Positions 1 to 10,524 of a DNA stretch of 38,927 nucleotides are shown piece after piece. The notes beneath the pieces were generated by a model. The model saw only the letters and a program-made list of their open reading frames with translations. It did not search any database and was not told the origin of the DNA. The DNA is taken from positions 1 to 38,927 of the forward strand of contig JAJDTI010000069.1 in assembly GCA_022827245.1 (NCBI GenBank), written 5' to 3'. Source of the stretch: Pseudomonadales bacterium (GTDB lineage: Bacteria > Pseudomonadota > Gammaproteobacteria > Pseudomonadales > Azotimanducaceae). The translations under genes were made by a program, and so were the position numbers. Each line of letters begins with the position of its first letter. The first letter of the stretch is position 1.

Positions 1-2073
1 CAGTTCGAGGTACCAGTCGCAGTACTCGTGCCAGGCGAACTCGTAGACGGCGTTGGCGTAGAGATCGAAGCGGTACGTGTCCATCGCGCGGGTGACGGCT
101 TCGATCATTTCCCGGGCCCGGGAGCGGATCCACCGGTCCGCGGGGCCGAGCCGCACGGTTCCGTCGTCCGGCCGGGCGTCGCCGACGTTCATCAGCACGA
201 ACTTGGTCGCGTTCCACAGCTTGTTGCAGAAGTTGCGGTAGCCCTCGACGCGCGACAGGTCGAAGTTGACGTCCCGGCCGGGGGAGGCCATCGCGCAGTA
301 GGTGAAGCGCAGGGCGTCGGCGCCGTACGCGGGAATCCCCTCGCCGAAGTCGCGCCGCGTCGTCGCCTCGATGCGTTCGGCCAACTCGGGCCGCGGCAGG
401 TCCGCCGTGCGCTTCGCCACCAGGTCCGGCAGCGCGATGCCGTCGACGACGTCCAGGGGGTCGAGTCCGTTGCCCCGGGTCTTCGACATCTTGGCGCCGT
501 CGGCGTCGCGGACGAGCCCGTGGATGTATACCGTCCGGAACGGCACCTCGTCCATGAAGCGCAGCGTCATCATGATCATCCGGGCCACCCAGAAGAAGAT
601 GATGTCGTAACCGGTCACCAAGACGCTCGTCGGATGAAACCGCTCGAGGTCCGCGGTCCGGTCCGGCCAACCGAGGGTCGCGAACGTCCAGAGGGCCGAG
701 CTGAACCAGGTGTCGAGGACGTCCGGGTCCTGCGCGAGGGGGACGTCGTCGTCGAGACCGGCGCGGCTGCGGGCCTCGGCCTCGTCGCGGCCGACGTGGA
801 CGTTGCCGGCGGGGTCGTACCAGGCCGGGATGCGGTGGCCCGACCACTGCTGGCGGCTGATGCACCAGTCCTTCACGTCGCGCATCCAGGCGAAATAGAC
901 GTTCTCGAACTGCTTCGGCACGAAGCGGATGCGTCCGTCCTCGACCGCCGCGATGGCGGGTGCGGCGAGGGGCGCGATGTCGACCCACCACTGGTCCGTC
1001 AGCCACGGCTCGAGGATGGCGTCCGAACGGTCGCCGCGGGGGATCGCGTGGCGGTGCGGCTCGACGGACTCGAGCAGGCCCTGACGCGTGAGGTCCCTGA
1101 CGATGGCGTCGCGCGCGACGAAGCGGTCCAGGCCTCGGTAGGCGTCCGGCGCCTCGTCGTTGACCGTCGCGTCGGCGTGGAAGACGTTCACGAGCGGCAG
1201 CCCGTGCCGCTGGCCGACCTCGTAGTCGTTGAAATCGTGCGCCGGGGTGATCTTGAGGCAGCCCGTGCCGAACTCGGGGTCGACGTGCGTGTCGGCCACG
1301 ATGGGCAGTTCCCGCCCGACCAGCGGCAGCCGCGCGCTGCCGCCGACGAGGTCCCGGTAGCGTTCGTCCTCCGGGTGCACGGCCACCGCGGTGTCGCCGA
1401 GCAGGGTCTCCGGACGGGTGGTGGCGACCACGAGATGGTCGGCGCCGGCGGCGGTCCGCAGGCCCCCGAGCAGGGGGTAGCGGATGTGCCAGAGGTGGCC
1501 GTCCTCCTCGGCGCTCTCGACCTCGAGGTCGGAGACGGCGGTCCCGAGCACCGGGTCCCAGTTCACCAGGCGTTTCTTCTTGTAGATGAGGCCGTCGTCG
1601 AACAGGCGTACGAACACCTCCCGGACGGCGCGCTGGAAGCCGTCGTCCATGGTGAACCGGTAGCGGTCCCAGTCGACGGACGCGCCGATGCGGCGCATCT
1701 GGCCGGCGATCTCCCCGTCGTGCCGGTCGTACCATTCCCACACCCGGGCGACGAAGGCGTCGCGGCCGATGTCCTCGGGGCGCACTCCCTCCGCGGCGAG
1801 CTGCCGCTCGACGAGCATCTGCGTCGCGATCGCCGCGTGGTCCGTCCCCATCTGCCACAGGGCGCTGCGCCCGCGCATGCGGTGGTAGCGGATGAGCGCG
1901 TCCATCAGGGTCTGCTGGAACCCGTGGCCGTTGTGCAGGCGCCCGGTGACGTTCGGCGGCGGGATCGCGATGCAGTACGGGTCGCCGTTTCCGGCCGGCG
2001 CGAACCCGCCCTCGGCCTCCCACTGGGCGTAGAGGGGCTGCTCGATGGCGTGCGGGTCGAAGTGGCTGTCCAT
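1..2073 (-). CDS. valS: Valyl-tRNA synthetase (partial, 3' end outside window)
   Basis: Charges tRNA-Val with valine in the cytoplasm. The first 691 residues are present; the anticodon-binding C-terminus lies beyond the left edge. The frame is open from the ATG at 2073 to base 1. The class I HIGH motif appears as HNGH (residues 47-50) after PPPNVTG, and the KMSKS loop as KMSKT (528-532). Editing-domain blocks such as [12 protein letters not shown] and [13 protein letters not shown] are intact, as are [11 protein letters not shown] and [10 protein letters not shown]. It resembles E. coli ValRS along its whole visible length. It is the last gene of the pepA-holC-valS operon, 34 bases after holC. 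No clear purine-rich ribosome site precedes the ATG, so it may depend on translation from holC. The Asn in HNGH and Thr in KMSKT are mild departures from consensus. Confidence 0.97.
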   Translation of the reverse strand, partial: MDSHFDPHAIEQPLYAQWEAEGGFAPAGNGDPYCIAIPPPNVTGRLHNGHGFQQTLMDALIRYHRMRGRSALWQMGTDHAAIATQMLVERQLAAEGVRPEDIGRDAFVARVWEWYDRHDGEIAGQMRRIGASVDWDRYRFTMDDGFQRAVREVFVRLFDDGLIYKKKRLVNWDPVLGTAVSDLEVESAEEDGHLWHIRYPLLGGLRTAAGADHLVVATTRPETLLGDTAVAVHPEDERYRDLVGGSARLPLVGRELPIVADTHVDPEFGTGCLKITPAHDFNDYEVGQRHGLPLVNVFHADATVNDEAPDAYRGLDRFVARDAIVRDLTRQGLLESVEPHRHAIPRGDRSDAILEPWLTDQWWVDIAPLAAPAIAAVEDGRIRFVPKQFENVYFAWMRDVKDWCISRQQWSGHRIPAWYDPAGNVHVGRDEAEARSRAGLDDDVPLAQDPDVLDTWFSSALWTFATLGWPDRTADLERFHPTSVLVTGYDIIFFWVARMIMMTLRFMDEVPFRTVYIHGLVRDADGAKMSKTRGNGLDPLDVVDGIALPDLVAKRTADLPRPELAERIEATTRRDFGEGIPAYGADALRFTYCAMASPGRDVNFDLSRVEGYRNFCNKLWNATKFVLMNVGDARPDDGTVRLGPADRWIRSRAREMIEAVTRAMDTYRFDLYANAVYEFAWHEYCDWYLEL

Positions 2074-2107
2074 CCGAAAGCGGGGAGCGGGGGAAGCCGG
2101 TCCCCGG

Positions 2108-2569
2108 CTAACGCGCCTCCCAGTCGTCGAGGTCGTGATGGAACAGAGGATACCCGCGCTCCCGGTAGTGGCGGTAACGGGCGCGGCCAGAGGTCCGTTC
2201 CGGCTCCGTGATCACTTCGGCGACCCGCTCGAACCGCGCGAAGAACGCGGGCACGTCGTCCGCCAGGTTGACGAGCACCTGGTCGGGACCGGGGGCGGGT
2301 TCCGCGTGGCCGATCCGGACCGGGGCCGCGTCGGCGTCGTCCGGGCCCTCGGTGACGGCGTGCGGTTCCCTGTCGACGCCGTGCGGCAGGAACCGGTCCT
2401 CGGGGTACGACCACATCAGCTCGTCGAGCATCCCCGCCGCCTCGGCCGAAGCGGTCCTGACATGGACCCGCCGACCGGCATGGATCGCCCGCAGGGCGAG
2501 CCGGCAGGCGAAGCGGTACTTGGCGTCGATGTCGACGTCCGGGAGCAGGTAGAAGTCCACGCGGGTCAC
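2108..2569 (-). CDS. holC: DNA polymerase III chi subunit
   Basis: 153 residues, close to the usual size of HolC (about 150). Chi belongs to the clamp-loader complex and links it to single-stranded DNA-binding protein. The N-terminus ([10 protein letters not shown]) and the C-terminal block ending in [17 protein letters not shown] are typical of the family, as is the segment [23 protein letters not shown]. The start is a GTG at 2569 whose bases overlap the pepA stop (GTGA), which points to translational coupling. The position between pepA and valS matches the gammaproteobacterial operon and supports the assignment. Confidence 0.93.
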   Translation of the reverse strand: MTRVDFYLLPDVDIDAKYRFACRLALRAIHAGRRVHVRTASAEAAGMLDELMWSYPEDRFLPHGVDREPHAVTEGPDDADAAPVRIGHAEPAPGPDQVLVNLADDVPAFFARFERVAEVITEPERTSGRARYRHYRERGYPLFHHDLDDWEAR

Positions 2570-4038
2570 GGGGCCGAGGCGGCCTCGTCCGCGCGGTCGA
2601 GCAGGTACTGGAACAGCAGCGGCACGGGGCGGCCGGTGGCGCCCTTGCGCGCGCCCGAGCGGTACGCCGTCCCGGCGACGTCGAGGTGCGCCCAGCGCAG
2701 CCCGTCCGCGAACCGGGACAGGAAGCAGGCCGCCGTGATGGACCCGGCGGGCCGGCCGCCGATGTTGGCCATGTCGGCGAAGTTGCTCTTCAACTGCTCC
2801 TGGTAGTCGTCCCACAGCGGCATGGGCCAGGCGCGGTCCGCCGTTACGCGGCCGGCGGCGGCGAGCTGGCTGCCGAGTTCCTCGTCGTTGGCGTAGAGGG
2901 CGCTGGCGTGGGCGCCGAGGGCGATGACGCAGGCGCCCGTGAGGGTGGCCACGTCGATCACGGTGCGCGGTTCGTAGCGCCGGGCGAAGCTGAGCGCGTC
3001 GCAGAGCAGCAGCCGGCCTTCGGCGTCCGTGTTGAGGATCTCGACGGTCTGGCCGGACATCGTGGAGACGATGTCGCCGGGGCGGGAGGCCTTGCCGCTC
3101 GGCATGTTCTCCGCGGCGGCGAGGATCGCGACGACGTTGATGGGCAGGTTGGCGTCGATGGCGGCGCGCAGTGCGCCGGCGACGCTCGCGGCGCCGCACA
3201 TGTCGAACTTCATCTCGTCCATGGCGGCGCCGGGCTTCAGGCTGATGCCGCCGGTGTCGAAGGTGACGCCCTTGCCGACCAGCACGAACGGCGCATCGCC
3301 TTCGCCGCCGCCCTGGTAGCGCGCGACCACCAGTTTCGCGGGCGTGTCGCTGCCGCGGGTGACGGACAGGAAGGCGCCCATGCCGAGCTCGGCCATCTGC
3401 GCCTCCTCGAGGACTTCGACGGTCACGTTCGCGAGCTCTGCCAGATCGCTCGCGGCATCCGCCAGGTACTGCGGCGTGCAGACGTTGGCCGGCGCGTTGG
3501 CGAGGTCGCGCGCGAGGCTCATGCCGGCGTCGAGGGCATTGCCCTCGCCCACCGCGCGCCGCACGGCGGTCCGCGTGCCGGGTTCCGCGAGCACCGCCAC
3601 GCGGGCGACGCCGCGGTCCGGGCTCGGCTTGCTCTTGTGCTCGTCGTACCGATAGAGCGCCGCGGACAGCGCGCCCAGGGCGTGACGCGTCTTCCAGTAG
3701 GCGTCGGCGGGACCGCCGGATTCCGGCGCCGGCATCTCGTTCAGGCACCAGACCGCGTCCTTGACGGCCAGTCCCCGGAGCGCCGCCACCGCCTCGTCGA
3801 TCCGCTTGCGGTACTTGCCCGGGTCGTCCTCCGTCCCGTCCGCCGGAACGACGACGAGGTTCCGGACGTCCGTGGGGATCGGCACCACCATGACCTTTTT
3901 CGGGGTCTGCTCGAGCGCGTGGGCCACGAACTGCCCGACGCCCAGTTCTTCCGCCACCTGCGCCGCGCGTTCGGGCGTCACGACCAGGCAACCGGTACGC
4001 ATGCGGGCTGGATTTCCGGTTCTTGTCGTGTACTTCAT
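2566..4038 (-). CDS. pepA: Leucyl aminopeptidase (M17 family)
   Basis: 490-residue cytosolic dizinc aminopeptidase that removes N-terminal residues from peptides; E. coli PepA also binds DNA. The catalytic domain carries VGKGVTFDTGG and NTDAEGRLLL. The likely metal and catalytic residues are K256, D261, K268, D279, D338, E340 and R342, each exactly 14 positions before its E. coli counterpart. Near the C-terminus NFADMANIGGRPAGSITA is conserved. The ATG at 4038 has an AGGAGA ribosome site about ten bases upstream (4049-4054). It is the first gene of the operon with holC and valS and is divergent from lptF across 89 bases. Whether this protein keeps the DNA-binding role of E. coli PepA cannot be judged from sequence. 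Confidence 0.97.
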   Translation of the reverse strand: MKYTTRTGNPARMRTGCLVVTPERAAQVAEELGVGQFVAHALEQTPKKVMVVPIPTDVRNLVVVPADGTEDDPGKYRKRIDEAVAALRGLAVKDAVWCLNEMPAPESGGPADAYWKTRHALGALSAALYRYDEHKSKPSPDRGVARVAVLAEPGTRTAVRRAVGEGNALDAGMSLARDLANAPANVCTPQYLADAASDLAELANVTVEVLEEAQMAELGMGAFLSVTRGSDTPAKLVVARYQGGGEGDAPFVLVGKGVTFDTGGISLKPGAAMDEMKFDMCGAASVAGALRAAIDANLPINVVAILAAAENMPSGKASRPGDIVSTMSGQTVEILNTDAEGRLLLCDALSFARRYEPRTVIDVATLTGACVIALGAHASALYANDEELGSQLAAAGRVTADRAWPMPLWDDYQEQLKSNFADMANIGGRPAGSITAACFLSRFADGLRWAHLDVAGTAYRSGARKGATGRPVPLLFQYLLDRADEAASAP

Positions 4039-4127
4039 AATCGGTACGTCTCCTGGGCCGGTGGAGCGGGAGTTTCCGGGTGCGGGCCGGGGGCAGTGTG
4101 CGCGGCGAGTGTATCCGATAGGCAGAG

Positions 4128-5192
4128 ATGGTCGTAGCGTTCCGATACGTGGGCCGGGAACTCGTCCTCGTGTTCGCGGTGACGTTCGCCACCCTGTTGG
4201 CCGTGGCGCTCGGCGGGCGTTTCATCGGCTACCTGCAGGACGCCGCCCTCGGCCGCTACTCGGCGGACGCGCTGCTGACGCTGATCTCGCTCCGGTTGCC
4301 CGAGTTCGTCCAGATGACCGTCCCGTTCGCGTTCTTCGTGGCGGTCCTGCTGACGTGGGGGCGGCTGCACGCGGAACGGGAGTTCGCGGTCCTTCTGGGG
4401 GGCGGAGCGCGTCCGCGCCGCATGCTGGGTTGGCTGGTCGCGGTGGCGGTGCCGGTCGGGGCGGTGGTGGGCTACCTGTCGCTCGCGGTCACGCCGGGCG
4501 CCGCGAAGGCGTTCTCGGACCTGGCCCGCGCGCAACGCGTCTCCAGCGAGTTCGAGGCGATCACGCCGGGCACCTTCCATGACTTCGACCTGGCGCGCCG
4601 CGTCACCTATGCGCGGGAGGTGAGCGCGGACCGCCAGCGCCTCGTCGACGTGTTCACCGACGAGCGCCGGAGCGGCGGCGTCCACGTGGCCGTCTGGGCC
4701 GAGGCCGGCAGCCACTATGTGGCCGCGGGCACGGGCAGCCGCTTCCTCGTCCTCGAGAACGGCACGCGCTACGAGGGCGCGCCGGGTCTCGGCGGCTTTC
4801 GGGTGGTGGCGTTCGACCGGCTGGGCCAGCGCGTGGAACGCAGCCCGCTCAGCAGTTCCCGCATCGATCCGCGTACCGTTCCAACCGCCGAGCTCCTTGG
4901 GGGCGATCCGGAGCATGTCGCCGAACTCCACTGGCGCGTGGCGCTGCCGCTGGTGACCGTGATCGGCGCGTTCTGCGCGTTCGGGATGGCGCGTGTGCGG
5001 CCGCGCGCGGGCCGGTTCGCGAGGATCGTCCCCGGGGTCGTGCTGTTCGCGGCGTACTACCTCGGGTGCGTCGCGCTCCAGAGCGCGATCGCCGACGGAC
5101 TCTTGCCGCCGGCCGTCGGGCTCTGGCCCATGCACCTGCTCATGGCGCTGGCGGCGGTTCCGCTGGTCCGGCGCGCGTACCGGCCGCTGTGA
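4128..5192 (+). CDS. lptF: LPS export system permease LptF
   Basis: 354-residue inner-membrane protein of the LptB2FG transporter, which lifts lipopolysaccharide from the inner membrane onto the periplasmic bridge. Hydrophobic segments near residues 10-30, 55-75 and 100-125 form the N-terminal membrane block. A soluble beta-jellyroll-like region spans about 130-260, and further membrane segments lie near 270-350. The early YLQDAALGRYSADALLTLISLRLPE region fits the family. The ATG at 4128 has only a weak upstream ribosome site. Its stop overlaps the lptG start by one base (TGATG). Position divergent from pepA is the classic gammaproteobacterial layout and helps separate LptF from LptG. Confidence 0.93.
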   Translation: MVVAFRYVGRELVLVFAVTFATLLAVALGGRFIGYLQDAALGRYSADALLTLISLRLPEFVQMTVPFAFFVAVLLTWGRLHAEREFAVLLGGGARPRRMLGWLVAVAVPVGAVVGYLSLAVTPGAAKAFSDLARAQRVSSEFEAITPGTFHDFDLARRVTYAREVSADRQRLVDVFTDERRSGGVHVAVWAEAGSHYVAAGTGSRFLVLENGTRYEGAPGLGGFRVVAFDRLGQRVERSPLSSSRIDPRTVPTAELLGGDPEHVAELHWRVALPLVTVIGAFCAFGMARVRPRAGRFARIVPGVVLFAAYYLGCVALQSAIADGLLPPAVGLWPMHLLMALAAVPLVRRAYRPL

Positions 5193-6262
5193 TGCCGCGC
5201 ACCGTCGACCGCTACCTCGCCTGGACGGTGACCGTCACGGTCGTCGTGGTGCTCGTGTGCTTTGTCACGCTCACGGCGTCGTTCGCGCTGGTGGAGGAGG
5301 TGCGGGAAGAGGAGGCCGCCTACGGCTTCGGCGATGCGCTCGCGTACGTCCTGCACACGCTGCCGCGCCGGGTCCACGAACTGGTCCCGTTCGTGATCTT
5401 CCTGGGCGTGCTGATCGGGCTCGGCGTGCTGTCGGGCAACTCCGAAGTGACGGTGCTGCGCGCGGCCGGGATGTCGCTCTGGCGCCTCTATGCGCCCGTG
5501 GGCGTGGTGGTCGTGCTGGCGTCGGGGGTCGCGTTCGCCATCGGGGAGTACGTGGCGCCCCGGCTGGAGGCCCGGGGGGAGCTGCTGCGCGCCCAGGCGC
5601 TGCACGATTCGGACACGGTTTACTTGGCCGGCTACTGGTATCGGGAGGGCCCCCTCTATTCGCACGTCGAGGGCCTCGGGGGCGAGGATCGGGCGCTCGG
5701 CGTCACCCAGTTCGAACTCGACCGGGACGGGGCCCTCAAGGAGTTGCGCCGGGCCGAGTACGCGACGCACGACAGGGCGGACGGCGCCTGGCGGCTGCAC
5801 AACGTCCATGCGACCCGGCTGCAGGACGACAGGACGGTTACCGCGCACTTCGACGAACTCCCCTGGACCGCGACCGCGGACCTGCGGCTGCTGTCGGCGC
5901 GGGCGCTGGTCGATCCGCGCAAGCTGTCGATCGCGGACCTCCTGTTCCAGGTCGCGTACATGGACCGCGAGGGACAGAACGCGGGCCGGTATCGGCTCGC
6001 GTTCTGGAACAAGGTGCTGCAGCCGCTCGCGACGCTCGGCCTCGCGCTGGTCGCCGTGGGATGCGTGGTGGGACCGTTGCGCGAGGCCGGCATGGGGACC
6101 CGCATCGCGGCGGGCATCGTCGTGGGACTGTTCTTCAAGTACCTGCAGGACCTGCTGGCGCCGGCGAGCCTCGTGTTCGGCATTCCGTCCTGGCTCGCGG
6201 TGGCGATACCGATCGCGGTCTGCTGGGCGGCCGGCGCGGGGCTCGTGCGGCGGGCGGCCTGA
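5192..6262 (+). CDS. lptG: LPS export system permease LptG
   Basis: 356-residue partner of LptF. It starts with RTVDRYLAWTV, the usual LptG beginning, followed by a transmembrane segment. SGNSEVTVLRAAGMSLWRL contains the family's coupling-helix region that contacts the LptB ATPase. A periplasmic jellyroll region follows (about 130-265). The C-terminal membrane block includes FWNKVLQPLATLGLALVAV and FFKYLQDLLAP, both typical of LptG. The ATG at 5192 overlaps the lptF stop; an in-frame ATG 126 bases upstream would run deep into lptF and is unlikely. No lptB or lptA gene is in this window, so the ATPase and bridge proteins must be encoded elsewhere. Confidence 0.94.
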   Translation: MPRTVDRYLAWTVTVTVVVVLVCFVTLTASFALVEEVREEEAAYGFGDALAYVLHTLPRRVHELVPFVIFLGVLIGLGVLSGNSEVTVLRAAGMSLWRLYAPVGVVVVLASGVAFAIGEYVAPRLEARGELLRAQALHDSDTVYLAGYWYREGPLYSHVEGLGGEDRALGVTQFELDRDGALKELRRAEYATHDRADGAWRLHNVHATRLQDDRTVTAHFDELPWTATADLRLLSARALVDPRKLSIADLLFQVAYMDREGQNAGRYRLAFWNKVLQPLATLGLALVAVGCVVGPLREAGMGTRIAAGIVVGLFFKYLQDLLAPASLVFGIPSWLAVAIPIAVCWAAGAGLVRRAA

Positions 6263-6286
6263 GGCCGTCCCGCGAAGCAAACCGGA

Positions 6287-6316
6287 TTGCCCCCCGCTCC
6301 GACAAGCTCATAGAAT
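6287..6316 (+). promoter_or_regulatory. Candidate sigma-70 promoter of the moxR/bat operon
   Basis: TTGCCC (6287-6292) and TAGAAT (6311-6316) are separated by 18 bases in the 110-base gap between lptG and the MoxR gene. The predicted start of transcription is near 6323. This fits an independent promoter for the seven-gene operon downstream. The boxes are near consensus, but the call is by eye only. Confidence 0.5.
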
Positions 6317-6320
6317 CCGC

Positions 6321-6343
6321 GCCGCGGGGTCTGGCCCCGCGGC
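6321..6343 (+). other. Perfect 9-bp stem-loop in the moxR leader
   Basis: GCCGCGGGG (6321-6329) pairs with CCCCGCGGC (6335-6343) around a five-base loop (TCTGG). It begins four bases after the candidate -10 box and ends about 20 bases before the GGAGG ribosome site (6364-6368), so it would sit at the 5' end of the mRNA. No T-run follows, so it is not a standard intrinsic terminator for lptG. Confidence 0.45.
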
Positions 6344-6372
6344 CATCGCGAAGAGACTGCGACGGAGGTGCC

Positions 6373-7356
6373 ATGGCGGAGGCCACCCTGGCGGAAGCCG
6401 GGAGCGTGCGCGAGCGGTTCGATATCGCCCGCGCGGAGGTGGGCAAGGTGCTGGTCGGGCAGGACGCGCTGGTGCAGCGGCTGCTGCTCGCGCTGCTCGC
6501 GGACGGCCACGTGCTGCTCGAAGGCGTGCCGGGTCTGGCCAAGACCCTCGTGGTCAGTACGCTGGCCCAGGCCGTCGAGTGCAGCTTCTCCCGCATCCAG
6601 TTCACGCCCGACATGCTCCCGGGAGACGTGACGGGCACGCAGATCTTCAACCCCCGGGAGGGTACGTACTCGGTCCGGAAGGGCCCGGTGTTCGGCAACC
6701 TCGTGCTGGCGGACGAGATCAACCGCGCGCCCGCCAAGGTCCAGTCCGCGTTGCTCGAGGCCATGCAGGAACGCCAGGTGACGCTGGGGGAGGAGACCTT
6801 CCGCCTCGCCGAGCCGTTTCTCGTGATGGCCACCCAGAACCCGATCGAGCAGGAGGGGACCTACCCGCTGCCCGAGGCGCAGCTCGACCGCTTCATGATG
6901 AAGCTGAAGGTCGGCTATCCGAGCGCGGACGACGAGGTGCGCGTCATCGACCGCATGGCCGGCTCGGGCCGGGAGCCGGTGGCGTCTCCGGCGATGCGGG
7001 GCGACGACATCCTGGCGGCGCGCGAGGTCGCGCGACAGGTGTTCGTGGACGACAAGGTCAAGCGCTATGCGGTGGACCTCGTCGCCGCGACGCGGGACCC
7101 GGCGGCGGCCGGCATGCCGGAACTCGCCAACCTCATCGAATACGGCGCCTCGGTGCGCGGTTCGCTCAACCTGGTGAAGCTCGCCAAGGCCCACGCCCTC
7201 CTGGCGGGGCGCGACTACACGAGCCCGCATGACGTCAAGAGCGTCGCGGTCGACGTGCTGCGCCACCGGGTCGTGGTGACCTATGAGGCCGAGGCCGAGA
7301 ACCGCGATGCCGACGACCTCGTCGCGGCCGTTCTCGCCAACGTCGAGGTGCCTTGA
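6373..7356 (+). CDS. MoxR-family AAA+ ATPase
   Basis: 327 residues, typical for MoxR. These cytoplasmic AAA+ proteins act as chaperone-like partners of von Willebrand A (VWA) proteins encoded beside them. Walker A is GVPGLAKT (51-58) and Walker B is LVLADE (110-115), followed by INRAPAKVQSALLEAMQE. Sensor 1 is seen in ATQNPIEQEGTYPLPEAQLDRF, and the lid domain follows. The ATG at 6373 has a good GGAGG site at 6364-6368. It opens an operon with a DUF58 protein, a BatD-like lipoprotein, two VWA proteins, a TPR protein and a BatD-BatE fusion, so its clients are probably these VWA and DUF58 proteins. Confidence 0.95.
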   Translation: MAEATLAEAGSVRERFDIARAEVGKVLVGQDALVQRLLLALLADGHVLLEGVPGLAKTLVVSTLAQAVECSFSRIQFTPDMLPGDVTGTQIFNPREGTYSVRKGPVFGNLVLADEINRAPAKVQSALLEAMQERQVTLGEETFRLAEPFLVMATQNPIEQEGTYPLPEAQLDRFMMKLKVGYPSADDEVRVIDRMAGSGREPVASPAMRGDDILAAREVARQVFVDDKVKRYAVDLVAATRDPAAAGMPELANLIEYGASVRGSLNLVKLAKAHALLAGRDYTSPHDVKSVAVDVLRHRVVVTYEAEAENRDADDLVAAVLANVEVP

Positions 7357-7430
7357 CCGATGCACCGCTGCCGGAGGACGAACCGGGCTGAACGCGCTTG
7401 CCGGTCGGGTCCCGGGCAGCCGGAAACGCC

Positions 7431-8446
7431 ATGCTTCCCGCGGAGATCGTAAGGCAGGTCCGCCGCATCCAGCTGCAGACCGGCCGGCAGGTGGCCGACG
7501 TGCTGGCCGGTGCGTACGTGTCCGTGTTCAAGGGACGCGGCGTCGAGTTCGACGAAGTCCGCCCGTACATCCCGGGCGACGATGTGCGCAGCATCGACTG
7601 GAACGTCACCGCCCGGGTCGGCAGCCCGTACGTGAAGCGCTACGTCGAGGAGCGTCAACTGACGGTGCTCCTCATCGTCGACCTGAGCGCGTCGCTGGAT
7701 TTCGGGTCGGGCGCGCGGTCGAAGCGGGAGGCGGCGGTCGAACTCTCGGCGCTCCTGGCGTTCTCCGCGATCTACAACGACGACAAGGTCGGCGTGCTCC
7801 TCTTTCGCGGCGAGGTCGACGAGTACATCCCCCCGCGCAAGGGCGGCAAGCACGCGTTGCGCGTCGTGCGCGAAGTGCTGGCGCGGGGGCGGGAAGAGGG
7901 GCCCGTCGGGGAGGCGGCCGCGGTCGCCCGGCTGCGGCGCAGACGGATGCTCGCCGACTTGCCGCGCGGCGTCCGGGCGCACTTCGCGCGACTCGTGGCG
8001 GCGACCCGGGGCAGGGGGCGAGGGCGCGGCCGGCGCGCGACCGACATCGCCCGGGCCCTCGAGTTCTGCCGCCGGGTGCTGCCCCGGCGGGCGGTGCTGT
8101 TCCTCGTCTCCGACTTCCTCGACGAGGACTACCTCGATGCCCTGCGCCTCGCGAACCGCAAGCACGATGTCGTGGCCGTGCGCGTGACGGACCCCCGCGA
8201 GGGCGGCTTCGAGGCGGTTGGCATGATCACGCTGGAGGACGCCGAGACCGGCGAGCGGCGGCTGGTGGACACGCGCTCCCGCGAGTTCCGGGACGCGCTC
8301 GCGGCGGCGTCCGGGGAGCGCGGAGCGGACTTGCGCGGCAGTCTGCGCCGGGCGGGCATCGACATGATCGAGATCGACACGGCGCGGCCGGTGGTCGAGC
8401 CCCTGCTCGCGTTCTTCCGCATGCGCGAACGGCGGATCCGGCGCTG

Positions 8447-8447
<1 letters not shown>
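7431..8447 (+). CDS. DUF58 domain protein, VWA-like fold
   Basis: 338 residues from the ATG at 7431. An in-frame TTG at 7398 would add 11 residues, but family members usually begin near MLPAEIVRQVRRIQ. Conserved blocks are VFKGRGVEFDEVRPYIPGDDVRSIDWNV split over residues 28-55, SPYVKRYVEERQ, and the MIDAS-like DLSASLD. DUF58 proteins accompany MoxR ATPases and are predicted to fold like VWA domains; their biochemical role is not settled. Unusual here is an Arg- and Gly-rich insertion of roughly 45 residues (about 154-202), where relatives have a short link before the conserved TDIA..ALEF helix. The reading frame recovers cleanly after it. The stop overlaps the next gene's ATG by one base. Confidence 0.9.
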
Positions 8448-9492
<1,045 letters not shown>

Positions 9493-9493
<1 letters not shown>

Positions 9494-10524
9494 TGGACCT
9501 GGGCGCCCTGGAGTTTCGCGAGCCCCTCCTGCTCGTACTCGCATTGCTGGCGGTGCCTGTCTATTTCCTCGGCCGGCGGGCGTCGGGGCGGGTGGTCTTC
9601 TCCTCGCTCCGGCTGCTGCCGCGCCACGGCCGGAGCCTGCGGGCACGGCTCGCCTGGCTCCCGGACGCGGCGGTGGCCCTCGGGCTGGTCGCCCTGGTCG
9701 TGGCCGCGGCGGGGCCCCGCGTCGGCGAGCGGTTCAGCCGCGTGCACCGCGAGGGCATTGCGATCATGATGGTGGTCGACGTGTCCGGCTCGATGCAGGC
9801 CCTCGACCTGTCGACGGAGGATCGCGAACGTACGCGTCTGGAGGCCGTGCAGGACGTGTTCGAGTCTTTCGTGCTGGGCGGTGGGGACCTGCCCGGTCGC
9901 CGCGACGACGCGATCGGGCTGGTCCGTTTCGCCGGATATGCGGACACCGCCGCGCCGCTGACCCTGGATCACGAGAACCTGGCCGCGGCCGCGCGCAACC
10001 TCGACATCGTGCGGGACCGGGCGGAGGACGGCACGGCCATCGGCGATGCGCTGGGGCTCGCCGTGGAACGGCTCAGGGACTCCCCTGCGATGTCGCGCAT
10101 CGTGCTGCTGCTCACCGACGGCGTGCACAACGCCGGCGTGGAGAGCCCGGGCGCCGCGGCCGAACTGGCCCGCTCCATGGGCATCAAGGTGTACACGATC
10201 GGGGCCGGTACGACGGGCCTCGCGCCGGTGCGCGTCGAAGACCCGCGCACGGGCCGGACGGCGTTGCGGGCCGTCGCCGTGGAGGTGGACGAGGCCGTGC
10301 TCGCCGACATCGCCGAGCGCACCGGCGGCCGGTTCTTCCGGGCGGGCGACGCGGAGGCGCTCACCCGGGTCTACACGGAGATCGACCGCCTGGAACGGAC
10401 TCGCATTTCCGAGGAGCGTTTCCGGCAGTACGAGGAGTTCTTCGCGGTACCGCTGGCGCTCGGCCTTGCCCTGGCGGCGCTGGGCTGGCTGACGCGGGTC
10501 GCCGTGTTCGCGAGACTGCCCTGA
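9493..10524 (+). CDS. batA: VWA-domain membrane protein, BatA-like
   Basis: 343 residues. Two N-terminal membrane helices (about 10-26 and 58-74) are followed by a VWA domain with the metal-site motif DVSGSM (D96, S98, S100), a GTAIGDALGLAV segment that supplies the MIDAS threonine, and LLLTDGVHNAG. A C-terminal helix (about 318-340) completes the BatA/BatB topology, with the VWA domain between membrane segments. Such proteins work with MoxR ATPases in oxygen-tolerance (Bat) or related loci, although the precise function is poorly defined. One-base overlaps on both sides show tight operon organisation. BatA and BatB are paralogues; this one is called BatA because of its order. Confidence 0.87.

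Noticed and set aside
28..2211. A 727-codon open frame on the plus strand opposite valS
   Set aside because: It is a GC-rich antisense shadow: the minus strand encodes a complete, motif-rich valyl-tRNA synthetase and the plus translation has no recognisable domain.
7353..7391. A 12-codon TTG-initiated peptide between moxR and the DUF58 gene
   Set aside because: It overlaps the moxR stop, has no ribosome site of its own and shows no sign of coding.
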